A program made the translations under genes and the position numbers. Positions 26,113 through 35,123 of a DNA stretch of 64,000 bases are shown in pieces (position 1 is the stretch's first letter; each line of letters begins with the position of its first letter). The notes below the pieces were generated by a model. It made no database searches. It was not told the origin of the DNA and was given only the letters and a program-made list of their open reading frames with translations. This DNA comes from Arthrobacter sp. efr-133-R2A-120 (GTDB taxonomy: Bacteria; Actinomycetota; Actinomycetes; Actinomycetales; Micrococcaceae), in NCBI RefSeq assembly GCF_030209835.1, contig NZ_JARVRF010000030.1:1-64000 (forward strand). Reading direction: 5' to 3'.

Positions 26113-27192
26113 TTAGCCCTGGTCTGCCCGGTAGAAGTACATCTCCCGCGATCCCGAAGGGGCATCCCAGCCTTGGGCGAACATCCACGTTCCGTCGAAC
26201 TTGAGCAGGCCGCCCCAAGCCAGTGAGCCTCCCCTGTGCATCGCCTTCTGGGTGAACGGTTTGTCCACGTCGTAGAGCGCCTGCGCAGCGGAGAACTGGC
26301 CGTCTGCATCACCGTAGAAGAAGTCCAGCACCAGCTTGCCGCCGCCGCTCCCGGTGCTGCCGCCGTCGTCGACAATGGCGCAAGCCACTTCGTGCAGCGA
26401 GCCGCCCAGCGGCCCAAGGTCCAGATACTCCTGCGGCCCAAACGTCCAATTCACCATGTCTGTGGACCGTCCCACGTGCGTGGTCCCGCCGCAGCCCTCG
26501 GACAGATACATCAGGTAGTGCCCGCCGATCTTGACGGCGTCGCCCTGGGCGTTCCTGGGGATGACGGCCCCCTTGGCCCAGAACCGCGAAACCTCGTAAG
26601 GAACGGCCAAGCCGAGCTTTTCCCAATGGATCAAATCGTCGGACACCGCGACATTGATGTCGCAGCCGACATCGCCAAGGGGATAGACATCCGGGTCCTG
26701 GCCAGACTGCTCCTCGCTGCGGTCGATCGTCCAGATCCCGTTGTAAAACATGTAGTAGCGGCCATTGGCCTGGTACACCTTGGGATCTTCGCAGCCAAGG
26801 ATCTCATTGTCCTGGGTGGGGTAGATCACCGGATTGGACGGGCTGTCCTGCCAACCGGTTTCGGGATCGTAGACGGCGACGCCGATGCGGCTCGAGACCG
26901 ATTCCTTGCGCGGTGATGCGCGGTAGAAGAGGTAGAGCTTGCCGTCGCGCTCCATCACGGAGGGATTGAAGATCGAATCCGCGGTCCAGCCGATGCCGGT
27001 TGGATCGGCCCAGTCCTGGACTTGCCGGAACGTCAGGGAATCGTCCTTGTGGAACGGGCCAACAGCCCATTCCGGGTGCTCAGGATACTCGGCGGAGAAC
27101 TGGTCGGTGGAAATGGTGTCGGTCAGCGGATTGCTGAACGTGAGCGCTCCCTCGTAGCTGTGGAGCAAGGCTTCTTTAGTGATTTTCTGCAT
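26113..27192 (-). CDS. Five-bladed beta-propeller glycosidase (GH130/GH43/GH32-like)
   Basis: A 359-residue protein without a signal peptide. Blade-type motifs are visible: SIFNPSVMERDGKLYLFYRA, GCEDPKVYQANGRYYMFYNG, VAVSDDLIHWEKLG, AKGAVIPRN and GGSLHEVACAIVDDGG. The Asp/Glu residues in NPSV, CEDPKV and HEVAC are the probable active-site carboxylates. Families GH32, GH43, GH68 and GH130 share this fold and I cannot decide between them. It lies between the secreted protein and the kinase in the glycan operon and probably acts in the cytoplasm on an imported oligosaccharide. Confidence 0.75.
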   Translation of the reverse strand: MQKITKEALLHSYEGALTFSNPLTDTISTDQFSAEYPEHPEWAVGPFHKDDSLTFRQVQDWADPTGIGWTADSIFNPSVMERDGKLYLFYRASPRKESVSSRIGVAVYDPETGWQDSPSNPVIYPTQDNEILGCEDPKVYQANGRYYMFYNGIWTIDRSEEQSGQDPDVYPLGDVGCDINVAVSDDLIHWEKLGLAVPYEVSRFWAKGAVIPRNAQGDAVKIGGHYLMYLSEGCGGTTHVGRSTDMVNWTFGPQEYLDLGPLGGSLHEVACAIVDDGGSTGSGGGKLVLDFFYGDADGQFSAAQALYDVDKPFTQKAMHRGGSLAWGGLLKFDGTWMFAQGWDAPSGSREMYFYRADQG

Positions 27193-27230
27193 GGGTTCTT
27201 CCTGTTGCGAAGGCTGGGAGCCGGTGGGGA

Positions 27231-29315
27231 CTAGTTGCGGACGAGGGTCACCCAGGTGAAGCCACCCGGGGCTACAGTGACGCGGCCGGAGTGGTCTGCG
27301 CCGTTCTGGTCAGGACCTGGTGCGACGGGCTGGCCTGAAGCGTCAAAGGCTTGCTGGCTCACATGGAACCCTTGGGGCATGTCCACTTTTCGGTCGATGT
27401 TTCCCGGGGCCGCGCTGATGTACAGGGTCGATTGGCCTCCGGAGCCGGAGACGGAAACCGAGGAGATCTGCGGCTGCAGCAGCACACCGTCGATCGACAC
27501 ATCGCTTCCGGCCTTGGCGGTCAGGCTGTCCTGGCCCGCCGGTATCGCGTGGTCAAGGGAGAACGGGAAGAGCTTGCCCGGAGCAGCCGTGACGCCTTGC
27601 TCGCCGGCGCCACCGTTGGGCGTGGTGCCGAGGAAAGTGCTCCCGGACGTCCACGACGTCGTGCCGGCGGCTTCTGGGCGCTGGTTCACGATCGGGTACG
27701 CGTTCCGTGCCTGGTCCGAAACCGGGACCGGGATCGTCAGGGTACCGCCCGCGTTGAGGACGACGTATGCACCGCCGGACCAGTTCGCTTCACCAGTCCA
27801 TGAGGAGGCAGGTTTGACCACGGCGCCGCCGGTGATGGTTCCGGATTCGGCTTCGGCCACCATGAGTCCGTCCGTCCCCACCGTGCTGCTGATCCCTAGG
27901 GCCTTGGCCTTGAGCTCCGGATCGGCGTCCAAGGCGAGCATGGACAACAACGTGTGGATGGTGGATTCCGCCCCGGAGTTGGGGTTGACGCGGCCGTCGG
28001 TTTCGATGCCGTCGATCGCTGTGCCTGTTGCCGGGTTGTACGCAGGCTTTCCACTGCGGTTGGCACCGAAGTACCAGCCGGCAGCAACCGCCGCGACGTC
28101 CAGCAGGCCGGGAGCATTCGCGGCTTTGGCGGTCGCCACGAGTCCTTCAACCCGCGAGTCCACGCCGTAGGCTATCTGCGCCTCACCCGGGGTCGGGCTC
28201 CAGGCATTATCCGGTCCGCCCGCGGCGAGGAGCTGCGGAGTGAACTGGGCGGAGTCCTTCACCGCGGCCGTCAGCAGATCAGGGCGATGCAGCAATGGGG
28301 ACGCGTTCGCGACGGCGGCCGCGGCCATTCCGCCCCAAGCGTGCCACAGGGTCCGGGACTGGTTCCACGGAAGAATCGCGCCAAAGGGCCACTGCTGAAC
28401 CGATCCCGAAGACATCCCGGCGATACCCTCGGTGAGCTGGCTTAGCGCGGTGGCGGCAGCGCCGTCGTCGGGCGCGGCCTTTGAGTAGGCGGAGAGTCCG
28501 AGCACGGCCTCCGCCGAGGCATCCGCCCCTCCGGTGATGAGCCAGGCAGGGACCTTGGCGCCGTCGGCAACGTCGTACTTCCCGTACTTGGCGAGCGACT
28601 GCTTGTTCAGGGACCCGACGGCGAGGTCCAGCCTGGACTGCAGGAACGCGGCGAACTGGGGATCGGCGGACTTGAACGCCGCATACCCTTCGCCCAGCGC
28701 CCACACGGTCCGGGCAAGCCAGTAGGACTCGGCTGAATCGCTGGGGTCGGGAAGTTCCACAGGCTTGGCGCTCGGCGTCAGTGCGCCATCGGCTTGCTGC
28801 CACAAGACCACGTTGCCGGCATTGGGGCCGGAAGTTGTCTGCAAATACGTCAGCTCGCGCAGCACGTCGAAGGCACGGGTGCGGCTCGAGGCGTCGCCGG
28901 TCTGCTGCCAATGACGCAAGTAGACGACGGCGGTGCGCGCAACGTCGTCCGCGTTGAAGGCCCCCTGGCTCCAGTTGCCTGTGACAGGGTCCTTGGAACC
29001 TCCGCCTACCCGCGTGTAGCTGCCGTCGGCATTCTTGTTGGCGTACGTCCACGGTGCTTGTGCTGCTGGGTGTTCGCCGATCTGGTACGTCGTGTGGCCA
29101 TCCACGGCGTGCAGGGGAACCGTGTCCAGCAGGAAATTCAGGTGGGAAAGATTGGTCAACGGCGCCTGCGACGCAGCAGCTTGCGCCTGAGACGCCGTGG
29201 CCGGAACCGGCTGCGTCGCTGAGGCCACGCCTGCCCCGGCCAGGAGCATCGACAGCGTTGCAACAACTGCCACCGGGGCGGATTTCAGCCGTGCATAAAC
29301 AAGGGGAGGTGTCAT
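27231..29315 (-). CDS. Secreted protein with predicted alpha/alpha-barrel, putative glycan-active enzyme
   Basis: 694 residues. A signal peptide (VVATLSMLLAGAGVASATQ, cleavage probably after ASA) is followed by an Ala/Gln-rich linker. A helical domain covers about residues 55-470, with repeated helix pairs such as ARTAVVYLRHWQQTGD, SYWLARTVWALGEGYAAF and RTLWHAWGGMAAAAV. A C-terminal beta-rich, Gly/Ser-rich part of about 220 residues contains VMVAEAESGTITGGAVV-like sequence, reminiscent of a carbohydrate-binding module. I recognise no exact family. The helical layout is like six-hairpin glycosidases or lyases. It probably trims the glycan outside the cell before uptake. Confidence 0.7.
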   Translation of the reverse strand: MTPPLVYARLKSAPVAVVATLSMLLAGAGVASATQPVPATASQAQAAASQAPLTNLSHLNFLLDTVPLHAVDGHTTYQIGEHPAAQAPWTYANKNADGSYTRVGGGSKDPVTGNWSQGAFNADDVARTAVVYLRHWQQTGDASSRTRAFDVLRELTYLQTTSGPNAGNVVLWQQADGALTPSAKPVELPDPSDSAESYWLARTVWALGEGYAAFKSADPQFAAFLQSRLDLAVGSLNKQSLAKYGKYDVADGAKVPAWLITGGADASAEAVLGLSAYSKAAPDDGAAATALSQLTEGIAGMSSGSVQQWPFGAILPWNQSRTLWHAWGGMAAAAVANASPLLHRPDLLTAAVKDSAQFTPQLLAAGGPDNAWSPTPGEAQIAYGVDSRVEGLVATAKAANAPGLLDVAAVAAGWYFGANRSGKPAYNPATGTAIDGIETDGRVNPNSGAESTIHTLLSMLALDADPELKAKALGISSTVGTDGLMVAEAESGTITGGAVVKPASSWTGEANWSGGAYVVLNAGGTLTIPVPVSDQARNAYPIVNQRPEAAGTTSWTSGSTFLGTTPNGGAGEQGVTAAPGKLFPFSLDHAIPAGQDSLTAKAGSDVSIDGVLLQPQISSVSVSGSGGQSTLYISAAPGNIDRKVDMPQGFHVSQQAFDASGQPVAPGPDQNGADHSGRVTVAPGGFTWVTLVRN

Positions 29316-29370
29316 GTCTAACTCCTAGGGGCGTGGAAGAGGGGCTGGACTGCCGGGCGCGGTACTGCTT

Positions 29371-30453
29371 TTAGGCGCGGTCCAGGCGCGCCACGCCGAT
29401 CTTCGAATCAGCCATGCCATAGAAGACGAACAGCTGCTCGCCGATCTTCTCTATTGCCGTCGGAAAAACGACGTTGGGGACGATGCCCGAGATCTCGTCT
29501 TCCGTTTCCGGTGCCAGGAGCGGCTTGTCACTGCGGGCGATCACGATCGAGGGATCGTCACTGTCGAGGATCATCGCAGCGGCGGTGTAGTTGACGTTCT
29601 GCTGGTGGTCGAAGGCGGACTTTTCCATCGACCCGGTGACGCCGTGGTAGATCAGGAGCCAGCCCTCGTCGACCCGGATCGGTGCCGGTCCGCCGCCGAT
29701 CTTGAGTTCTTCGAAGGGGAACTCGCTCAGGGCCACGAGCTTGTGCTTGCGCATGTGGACGAGGTTGCGGATGTCCTTCTCGACGTCGGCAACTGCGACA
29801 TAGGAAATCCAAATGCCGGGGCGGTTGTCATCGAGGCCGGCCGGCAGGTGCTCGCCTTCGCCCTCGCGGATCCAACCGAGGTCCCACATGGGGCGGTGCA
29901 GCAAAGCGTAGGAGGGAACGCCGTCGGGATCGTTGACTGGTTCCGGGAAGAACACGGCGTCCTTGTTGGCGAACAAGTTCAAGTCCATGGACAAGTCCGC
30001 CTGGTACTCGAAATGGCAGGGCCCCAAACGGTCCCACGTGCGCAGGTCTTCGGAATGGGCGAAGGCCAGGCGGGGGCCCAGCGGTCCGTACGCAACATAG
30101 GTCATGAGGTGGCGGCCGAGGGACGGCACCCAGGTGATGCGGGGATCTTCCGTTCCCGCGTTGTTGAGGCCCCTTTCCCATCCTTCGTCCGGTGCCAGGA
30201 CGACGCCCTGGCGTTCGACGCCGGACGGCACGCCGTCGTCGCCGATGATCACCTTGGCGAGCCCGACGCGGGAGACGTTGCCCTTCGCCACGAGGCGCGG
30301 CAGGAGGTACAGCTCACCGTCGGGTCCGCGGCCGCTGGCCGGGTTGAGGACGCCTTCGGCTTCGAACTCGTTCCCGTCCTCCGGAGTCATGATGACGCCG
30401 GCGCGGGTGAGGGTGAAGGGGACGGTGGGGAGTGCTGAAGTTGGGGAAGTCAT
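29371..30453 (-). CDS. GH130-family glycoside phosphorylase/hydrolase
   Basis: A 360-residue five-bladed beta-propeller with GH130 features: NEFEAEGVLNPASGRGPDG, AGTEDPRITWVPS (catalytic Asp region), LGPRLAFAHSEDLRTW, KDAVFFPEPV, GGGPAPIRVDEGWLLIYHGV and VFPTAIEKIGEQLFVFYGMAD. GH130 enzymes phosphorolyse beta-mannosides or hydrolyse beta-1,2-mannosides. The start ATG at 30453 lies 6 bases after the upstream permease stop; the longer frame upstream is shadow over that permease. It probably breaks down a mannose-containing oligosaccharide in the cytoplasm. Confidence 0.82.
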   Translation of the reverse strand: MTSPTSALPTVPFTLTRAGVIMTPEDGNEFEAEGVLNPASGRGPDGELYLLPRLVAKGNVSRVGLAKVIIGDDGVPSGVERQGVVLAPDEGWERGLNNAGTEDPRITWVPSLGRHLMTYVAYGPLGPRLAFAHSEDLRTWDRLGPCHFEYQADLSMDLNLFANKDAVFFPEPVNDPDGVPSYALLHRPMWDLGWIREGEGEHLPAGLDDNRPGIWISYVAVADVEKDIRNLVHMRKHKLVALSEFPFEELKIGGGPAPIRVDEGWLLIYHGVTGSMEKSAFDHQQNVNYTAAAMILDSDDPSIVIARSDKPLLAPETEDEISGIVPNVVFPTAIEKIGEQLFVFYGMADSKIGVARLDRA

Positions 30454-30458
30454 AGAGC

Positions 30459-31427
30459 TTAGCCCTTTACGCTTGAACCGATATTGGTGGAAATGAATTG
30501 GCGCTGGAAGAAGATGAACAGCGCGACGGCGGGGGCCGCGAGGACGCAGGCACCGGCAAGGATGGCGCCGAACGGGTTGGATGCCGTGGCGGCAATGTTC
30601 GAGATGTAGTTCGCCAGGGAGACGGCGAGCGGTTGAATGGCTTGGTCCTTGGTGACGAGGAACGGCCACAGGAACTCATTCCACGGACCGATGAAAGTCA
30701 GCAGGATTGCCGTGACGATGGCGGGCCGGACCAGGGGGATCGCGATCTGCCAGAGGATCCTCAGCTCGCTGGCTCCGTCGATGCGGGCGGCCTCGAACAA
30801 GGTGGAGGGCAGCTGCATGAAGTACTGACGGAAGACGAACACCGCGGTCGAATTGATCGCGAACGGCAGGATCATGCCCAGGTACGTGTCCGCAAGTCCG
30901 TAGTCCCGGACAATCATGACGTACAGCGGGATGAGCAGGAGCTGGAACGGAATCATCTGCACCAGCAGCATCATCCCGAAGACAACCCCCTTGCCGCGGA
31001 ACTGCATCTGGGCGAGCGCGTAGCCCACCAGGAGCCCGAAAACCACCGTGAAGAAAATGACGCCACCGGTGAAGATACCCGAGTTGACCAGGCCTTTCAG
31101 CAGGTCGATCGAGTTGTTGATGTTGCTGTAGTTCTCGCCGGTGATGTTTGCCGGGCTTGGGAACGCGCCGGCCACTGAAGTGTCCGGGGACGTCTGCAGC
31201 GAGCCGATGAACATGTAGTAGAACGGGAACAGGAAGACGAACGCTCCTAGCGCCAACAGCACGAAGCTGCCCACGCCGAGGTTCTTGCGCTTCGCCACGG
31301 AACTGCCCTTGCGGGAGGCCGGCGCTACGGGTGTCGGGGCTTCGGAAGTCGCTCCTTCGTGAGCGCCGGCACCAGGCCGGCGGGCGTCGTCGTCGTTCCT
31401 GAGAGGCGTCTTGTTGAAAATCGACAC
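30459..31427 (-). CDS. Sugar ABC importer permease, MalG type
   Basis: A 322-residue permease. A 50-residue charged cytoplasmic leader is followed by six membrane segments. The EAA loop EAARIDGASELRILWQ...PLV docks the ATPase. The C-terminus ends FQRQFISTNIGSSVKG, typical of MalG-like subunits. It starts one base after the MalF-type stop. No ATPase gene is in the operon, so a shared MsiK-type ATPase encoded elsewhere is expected, as is usual in actinobacteria. Confidence 0.9.
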   Translation of the reverse strand: MSIFNKTPLRNDDDARRPGAGAHEGATSEAPTPVAPASRKGSSVAKRKNLGVGSFVLLALGAFVFLFPFYYMFIGSLQTSPDTSVAGAFPSPANITGENYSNINNSIDLLKGLVNSGIFTGGVIFFTVVFGLLVGYALAQMQFRGKGVVFGMMLLVQMIPFQLLLIPLYVMIVRDYGLADTYLGMILPFAINSTAVFVFRQYFMQLPSTLFEAARIDGASELRILWQIAIPLVRPAIVTAILLTFIGPWNEFLWPFLVTKDQAIQPLAVSLANYISNIAATASNPFGAILAGACVLAAPAVALFIFFQRQFISTNIGSSVKG

Positions 31428-31428
31428 G

Positions 31429-32391
31429 TCAGTCCTCCTTCCCGCCTACGAGGCGTTTCTGGATCAGGGCGATCAGCAACACGCCGATCACGAGCACCAC
31501 GCCCAGCGCTGCCGCGACATCGGGATTCCCCTGCAGGATCCCCTTCTGGTACATGAGGAACACGGGCGAGGTCGAGGCTCCGTCCGGTCCGCCTCCGCCC
31601 GTGAGCAGATAGGGCTCAGTGAACAGGTTCGCTCCTGTGATGGTGGCGAGCAGCGTCACCAATACGCTGGCCGAGCGCACTCCCGGAACGGTGATGTTCC
31701 AGAACTGGACCCATTTGTTCCCGCCGTCCACCGAGGCCGACTCGTAGAGCTCGTCCGGGATGTTTTGAAGGGCGGCCAGGTAGAGCAGGATGAAGAACCC
31801 CAATTGCTTCCACGTCACGTACAAAGCGACGGTCGGCATTGCCAGCCAGGAGTTCGTCAACCACGAGGGGTTCGGGGCCAGCGGCCCCAGAATGGAGTTG
31901 ACCAGCCCGTCCTGCTGGAACAGGAAAAGCCAGACCCCGACGACGGCGACGCTCGCCGTGACGTATGGGACGTAGTAGCTGACCCGGAAGAAGGTCTTGA
32001 GCCGGGTGACGCGGTTCAAGGCGTTGGCCAGGACCAGGGACAGGCCCACGGTCAGCGGCACGTTGATGATCAGGAACACGCCGATATTGGCGAAGGACCG
32101 TTGTACTTCGGGATCGGACAGGACGCTGATGTAGTTGTCCAACCCCACGAAGGGACGGTCAACCTGGACGCCCGGGGCGGTGAAGAAGAACTGGTGGAAG
32201 GAAATGTAGACGGCGTACCCAAGCGGATAGGCCAGCACCGCAAGGACGAAGATGACATAGGGGGCGCTGAACAGCAGTCCCAATGGCTGGCGGCCCAGGA
32301 AGTTCTTGCGTTTCCTGGGCGCCTGCCGCTGGTCCACGGTCCGCCCGGCAGTGTCTCCCGTGGCGGGACCCCCAGCTGAGCGAAGTGACAT
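31429..32391 (-). CDS. Sugar ABC importer permease, MalF type
   Basis: A 320-residue permease with six membrane segments, PYVIFVLAVLAYPLGYAVYI being the first, and the EAA-type loop ESASVDGGNKWVQFW...VPGV. I chose the ATG at 32391 (MSLRSAGG) with AGGCGAA upstream; an in-frame ATG 18 codons earlier lies close to the binding-protein stop and has no ribosome site. Partner of the MalG-type permease that follows. Confidence 0.9.
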   Translation of the reverse strand: MSLRSAGGPATGDTAGRTVDQRQAPRKRKNFLGRQPLGLLFSAPYVIFVLAVLAYPLGYAVYISFHQFFFTAPGVQVDRPFVGLDNYISVLSDPEVQRSFANIGVFLIINVPLTVGLSLVLANALNRVTRLKTFFRVSYYVPYVTASVAVVGVWLFLFQQDGLVNSILGPLAPNPSWLTNSWLAMPTVALYVTWKQLGFFILLYLAALQNIPDELYESASVDGGNKWVQFWNITVPGVRSASVLVTLLATITGANLFTEPYLLTGGGGPDGASTSPVFLMYQKGILQGNPDVAAALGVVLVIGVLLIALIQKRLVGGKED

Positions 32392-32404
32392 GGGGATTCG
32401 CCTG

Positions 32405-33715
32405 CTACTTCTGGGCTGCCAGTTGGTTGATCTTGTCAGATGCACCCTTGAAGGCGTCGTCGATGCTCTGGTTGCCGAAGATCACGGACTTGCTCCAGGC
32501 GTCACGGAAGGTCTGCCAGATCTGGACTGAGTTGGAGACGTTGGGGACTTCCACGGTCCGCGCGGCTTCGTCGGCGAAGGTCTTGTAGGCCGGGTTCTGG
32601 TTGAAGTAGTCCGCGTAGGTGGTGGCCAAGTCCTTGCGCATCGGCATCTGGCCGGTTCCCGAGAGGAGCTTGCCGTCTTGTTCCTTGCTGGTGGCGAACT
32701 TCATGACCTCCCACGCGGTGCCTTGGTTCTTGCACGAGGAGTACATGGCGATGTTCTTGGCGTCGGAGAAGGTGGAGCCGTCGGTCTGGGCTTGAGTACC
32801 CGGGACCGGGACCGTGCCCCAGTTCACCTTGCCCTTGTAAGCCGCGACTGCCCAGGGGCCGGCGAGGGACATGCCGGCCTTGCCGTCAGCGAAGGAGTCA
32901 CCCTTGTACGCTTCCTTGGATGCCAGGTTCTCCTTGTAGAGGGTCTGGAACATGGTGGCGACCTGCTTGCCTTGATCGCTGTCAAAGGTGGACTTGCCAT
33001 CCTTGAGCAGCGTGGTGCCACCCGAATTGGCGGCATAGAACGGGTAGAAGTCGAACCAGGGCTGGTAGAAATCGCTCGTGGGCGAAGGCCACACGGCGTT
33101 CGCGACTGCGCCGGACTTCACGAGGGTTCGGGCAGTGTCCAGGAACTCGGACTGCGTGGCAAGCTTGGGCTTTTCCGGGTCCAGGCCGGCCTTCGCGAAG
33201 ACGTCCTTGTTGTAGAAGAGGACCACCGGGTTGGACTTCCACGGAAGCTGGTACGTCTTGCCGTCGGAGGACTTGTACTGATTGGCGAGGTCGCCGGTAC
33301 GGTCCTTGATGTACTGGGCGCCGTCCGGGAAAGAGTCCAGCGGGACCAGGCCACCCTGCTTCTGGAACTGCGGAACAGCTACCGGGGCCGTGTTGAAGAC
33401 CAGGCAGGGAGCGTTGCCGGCGGTGATTGCTGCCCCGATGACCTCTTCGGAGCTCTTGCCTGCGGGGATTTCCTGCGCATCGACTTGCTGGTCAGGGTGG
33501 GCAGCGTTCCATGAAGCCACCATGTCCTTGCCCCACTTCACCTCGAACTCGTTGTTGGAGTACCAGATCTTGATGGGACCCTTGGCCGTGGTGGCGGAGT
33601 TCGCTCCAGAAGCTGTGCTGCTGGAGGCGCCTCCACCGCATGCTGCCAGGCCGGCTCCGATAACGGCAATAGCGGTAAGGGAGAGGACTCTCGAACTGAT
33701 TTTTCCGTGCTTCAT
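32405..33715 (-). CDS. Sugar ABC importer substrate-binding lipoprotein (family 1)
   Basis: 436 residues. Lipoprotein signal with lipobox LAACG (Cys26), a Ser/Ala/Thr linker, then an extracellular solute-binding family 1 domain: IKIWYSNNEFEVKWGKDMV, WNAAHPDQQVDAQEIPAG, PCLVFNTAPVAVPQF, SNPVVLFYNKDVFAKAGLDP and FADGKAGMSLAGPWAVAAYKG. The ATG at 33715 has AAAGGAG upstream. It is the first gene of the glycan import operon. The ligand is probably an oligosaccharide produced by the secreted enzyme. Confidence 0.92.
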   Translation of the reverse strand: MKHGKISSRVLSLTAIAVIGAGLAACGGGASSSTASGANSATTAKGPIKIWYSNNEFEVKWGKDMVASWNAAHPDQQVDAQEIPAGKSSEEVIGAAITAGNAPCLVFNTAPVAVPQFQKQGGLVPLDSFPDGAQYIKDRTGDLANQYKSSDGKTYQLPWKSNPVVLFYNKDVFAKAGLDPEKPKLATQSEFLDTARTLVKSGAVANAVWPSPTSDFYQPWFDFYPFYAANSGGTTLLKDGKSTFDSDQGKQVATMFQTLYKENLASKEAYKGDSFADGKAGMSLAGPWAVAAYKGKVNWGTVPVPGTQAQTDGSTFSDAKNIAMYSSCKNQGTAWEVMKFATSKEQDGKLLSGTGQMPMRKDLATTYADYFNQNPAYKTFADEAARTVEVPNVSNSVQIWQTFRDAWSKSVIFGNQSIDDAFKGASDKINQLAAQK

Positions 33716-33839
33716 TGCAACTCCTTTTGCGGGTAAAAACTGAAAATGCGGTGGCGGCATTGCCTTCAAGCGGGAATGGCAAATAGCCCCACCCAATTGC
33801 GGGTAAATCGGTAATAGTCAGGCTGGACGTCTGAGGCGG

Positions 33840-34865
33840 CTAGTTTTTCGGCATGCTGGGGGCCGGCCCGGTGGATGCACGGACTACCAGCTTTGGCGAT
33901 GGCAGATAGACGTCTTCAGCCGGGGCTCCGCCGAGGAGGCTCAGCAACTGCTGGGCGGCAACCCGCCCCCAGAGCAGTGGATCGGCGGGAACAGTTGTCA
34001 ACGGAGGGTTGAGATATGTCGCGAGCTCGGTGTCGTCGTAGCCCGTGATGGATAGATCGTCGGGAACAGCCAGTCCGAGGGACTGGGCGTAGGACTGTCC
34101 GGCAGTGGCCATCAGATCGTTCGCGTAGATGATCGCAGTGGGTCGCTTGGGCGAGCGAAGCAGCTCCGTGGTAGCAGCCAATCCGCCGGCTGCGGTGAAG
34201 TCGGCTTCAATGAAGGAACCGGCTTCGAGCCCGGCTTTCGACATGGCGTTTTGCCAAGCCAACCGCCGGCTTCGGCCGTGGATGTAACTCTGCGGTCCGC
34301 CCACGTGCCCGATTCTGGTGTGTCCCAGGGAAACGAGGTGCTCGACGGCGGCCGCTATGCCTTCCGTATCGTCCATGCAGACGGCAGGGAACGGCGAGGG
34401 GGTTTCAGGCCGGTTAAGGGTGACGGCCGGAATCTTCAGGCTCGTCAACAAAGCGATCCGGGAGTCGTCAACCCTCATGTCCGTAAGGATGACGCCGTCC
34501 ACGCGGCTGTCGGCAGCCAGCTTCCGATAGCCCAGCTCCTCAGCTTCGGCGCTGGCGGCGACCGTGAGGACCAACGCGTATTCGTGCTCAACCAGGGTGG
34601 TCTCGATCCCGGCGATGAACGCGGGGAAGAAGGGGTCCGTACCCAAAAGCCTGGGATCCCTTGCCACCACGAGCCCCACGGCGAAGGCTTTGGCGGAAGA
34701 CAGGCTCTTGGCGCGAAGATTCGGCTTCCACCCCAGTTCCCTGGCTACCCTGAGAATGCGCTCCCGGGTGTCATCACTGACGCCGGGCTGCCCGTTCAAC
34801 GCGTACGAGACGGCACCCTTGCTCACGCCGGCTGCCTGCGCAACGTCGTTGATGGTCACTGTCAT
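33840..34865 (-). CDS. LacI-family transcriptional repressor of the glycan cluster
   Basis: 341 residues. The N-terminal DNA-binding domain is VTINDVAQAAGVSKGAVSYALNG with hinge region RVARELGWKPNLRAKSLSS, followed by a periplasmic-binding-type effector domain (RDPRLLGTDPFFPAFIAGIE, DGVILTDMRVDD, SITGYDDTELATYLNPPLTTV). It lies directly upstream of the binding-protein gene on the same strand, and two matching operators lie before its own start, so autoregulation is likely. The effector is probably the imported sugar. Confidence 0.92.
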   Translation of the reverse strand: MTVTINDVAQAAGVSKGAVSYALNGQPGVSDDTRERILRVARELGWKPNLRAKSLSSAKAFAVGLVVARDPRLLGTDPFFPAFIAGIETTLVEHEYALVLTVAASAEAEELGYRKLAADSRVDGVILTDMRVDDSRIALLTSLKIPAVTLNRPETPSPFPAVCMDDTEGIAAAVEHLVSLGHTRIGHVGGPQSYIHGRSRRLAWQNAMSKAGLEAGSFIEADFTAAGGLAATTELLRSPKRPTAIIYANDLMATAGQSYAQSLGLAVPDDLSITGYDDTELATYLNPPLTTVPADPLLWGRVAAQQLLSLLGGAPAEDVYLPSPKLVVRASTGPAPSMPKN

Positions 34866-34898
34866 GTTTGCCTCATTGCCACTTGGTGATTGGGGTCA

Positions 34899-34935
34899 CT
34901 GAACCGGTTTTGTTATCTCTACTGAACCGGTTCAG
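34899..34935. promoter_or_regulatory. Two LacI-type operators upstream of the LacI gene
   Basis: CTGAACCGGTTCAG at 34922-34935 is a perfect 14 bp palindrome with the central CG typical of LacI sites. CTGAACCGGTTTTG at 34899-34912 matches it in 11 of 14 positions. Their centres are 23 bp apart, close to two helical turns, so both can be bound on one face. No copy is seen at the promoter of the transport operon. Confidence 0.75.
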
Positions 34936-35041
34936 AGAACTCTTGTCAAGGGCAAACGAGAAATTGATGGGTATTTGCGCGTCGTTTCCAGGTAGTCGAG
35001 GACACTGGGGATCCCTCCGACGACACTGGCGGCCGGTATAA

Positions 35042-35107
35042 CCCAACTGACTCGCAGTTGTTGTCGTTATGAGGGCTCATAACGACAACAACTGCGAGTC
35101 AGTTGGG
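35042..35107. repeat. Perfect inverted repeat with 32 bp arms and 2-base spacer
   Basis: Bases 35042-35073 and 35076-35107 are exact reverse complements over 32 bases, with only GG between them. Key parts are CAACTGACTCGCAGTTG near the outer end and TTGTCGTTATGAG at the centre. The outer part of each arm holds its own small palindrome (CAACTGACTCGCAGTTG). It lies 16 bases after the stop of the RpiB-type gene, so it could terminate that operon, but it is much longer and less GC-rich than the other terminators here. It may be a mobile palindromic element. Confidence 0.9.
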
Positions 35108-35123
35108 AACGCGGGGACGGGAA

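Noticed and set aside
33727..33807. TTGCGGGTAAA repeated twice (33727 and 33797) upstream of the sugar-binding protein gene
   Set aside because: Two copies 70 bp apart without symmetry or a third copy are not enough to call an operator. The first overlaps the ribosome site region.
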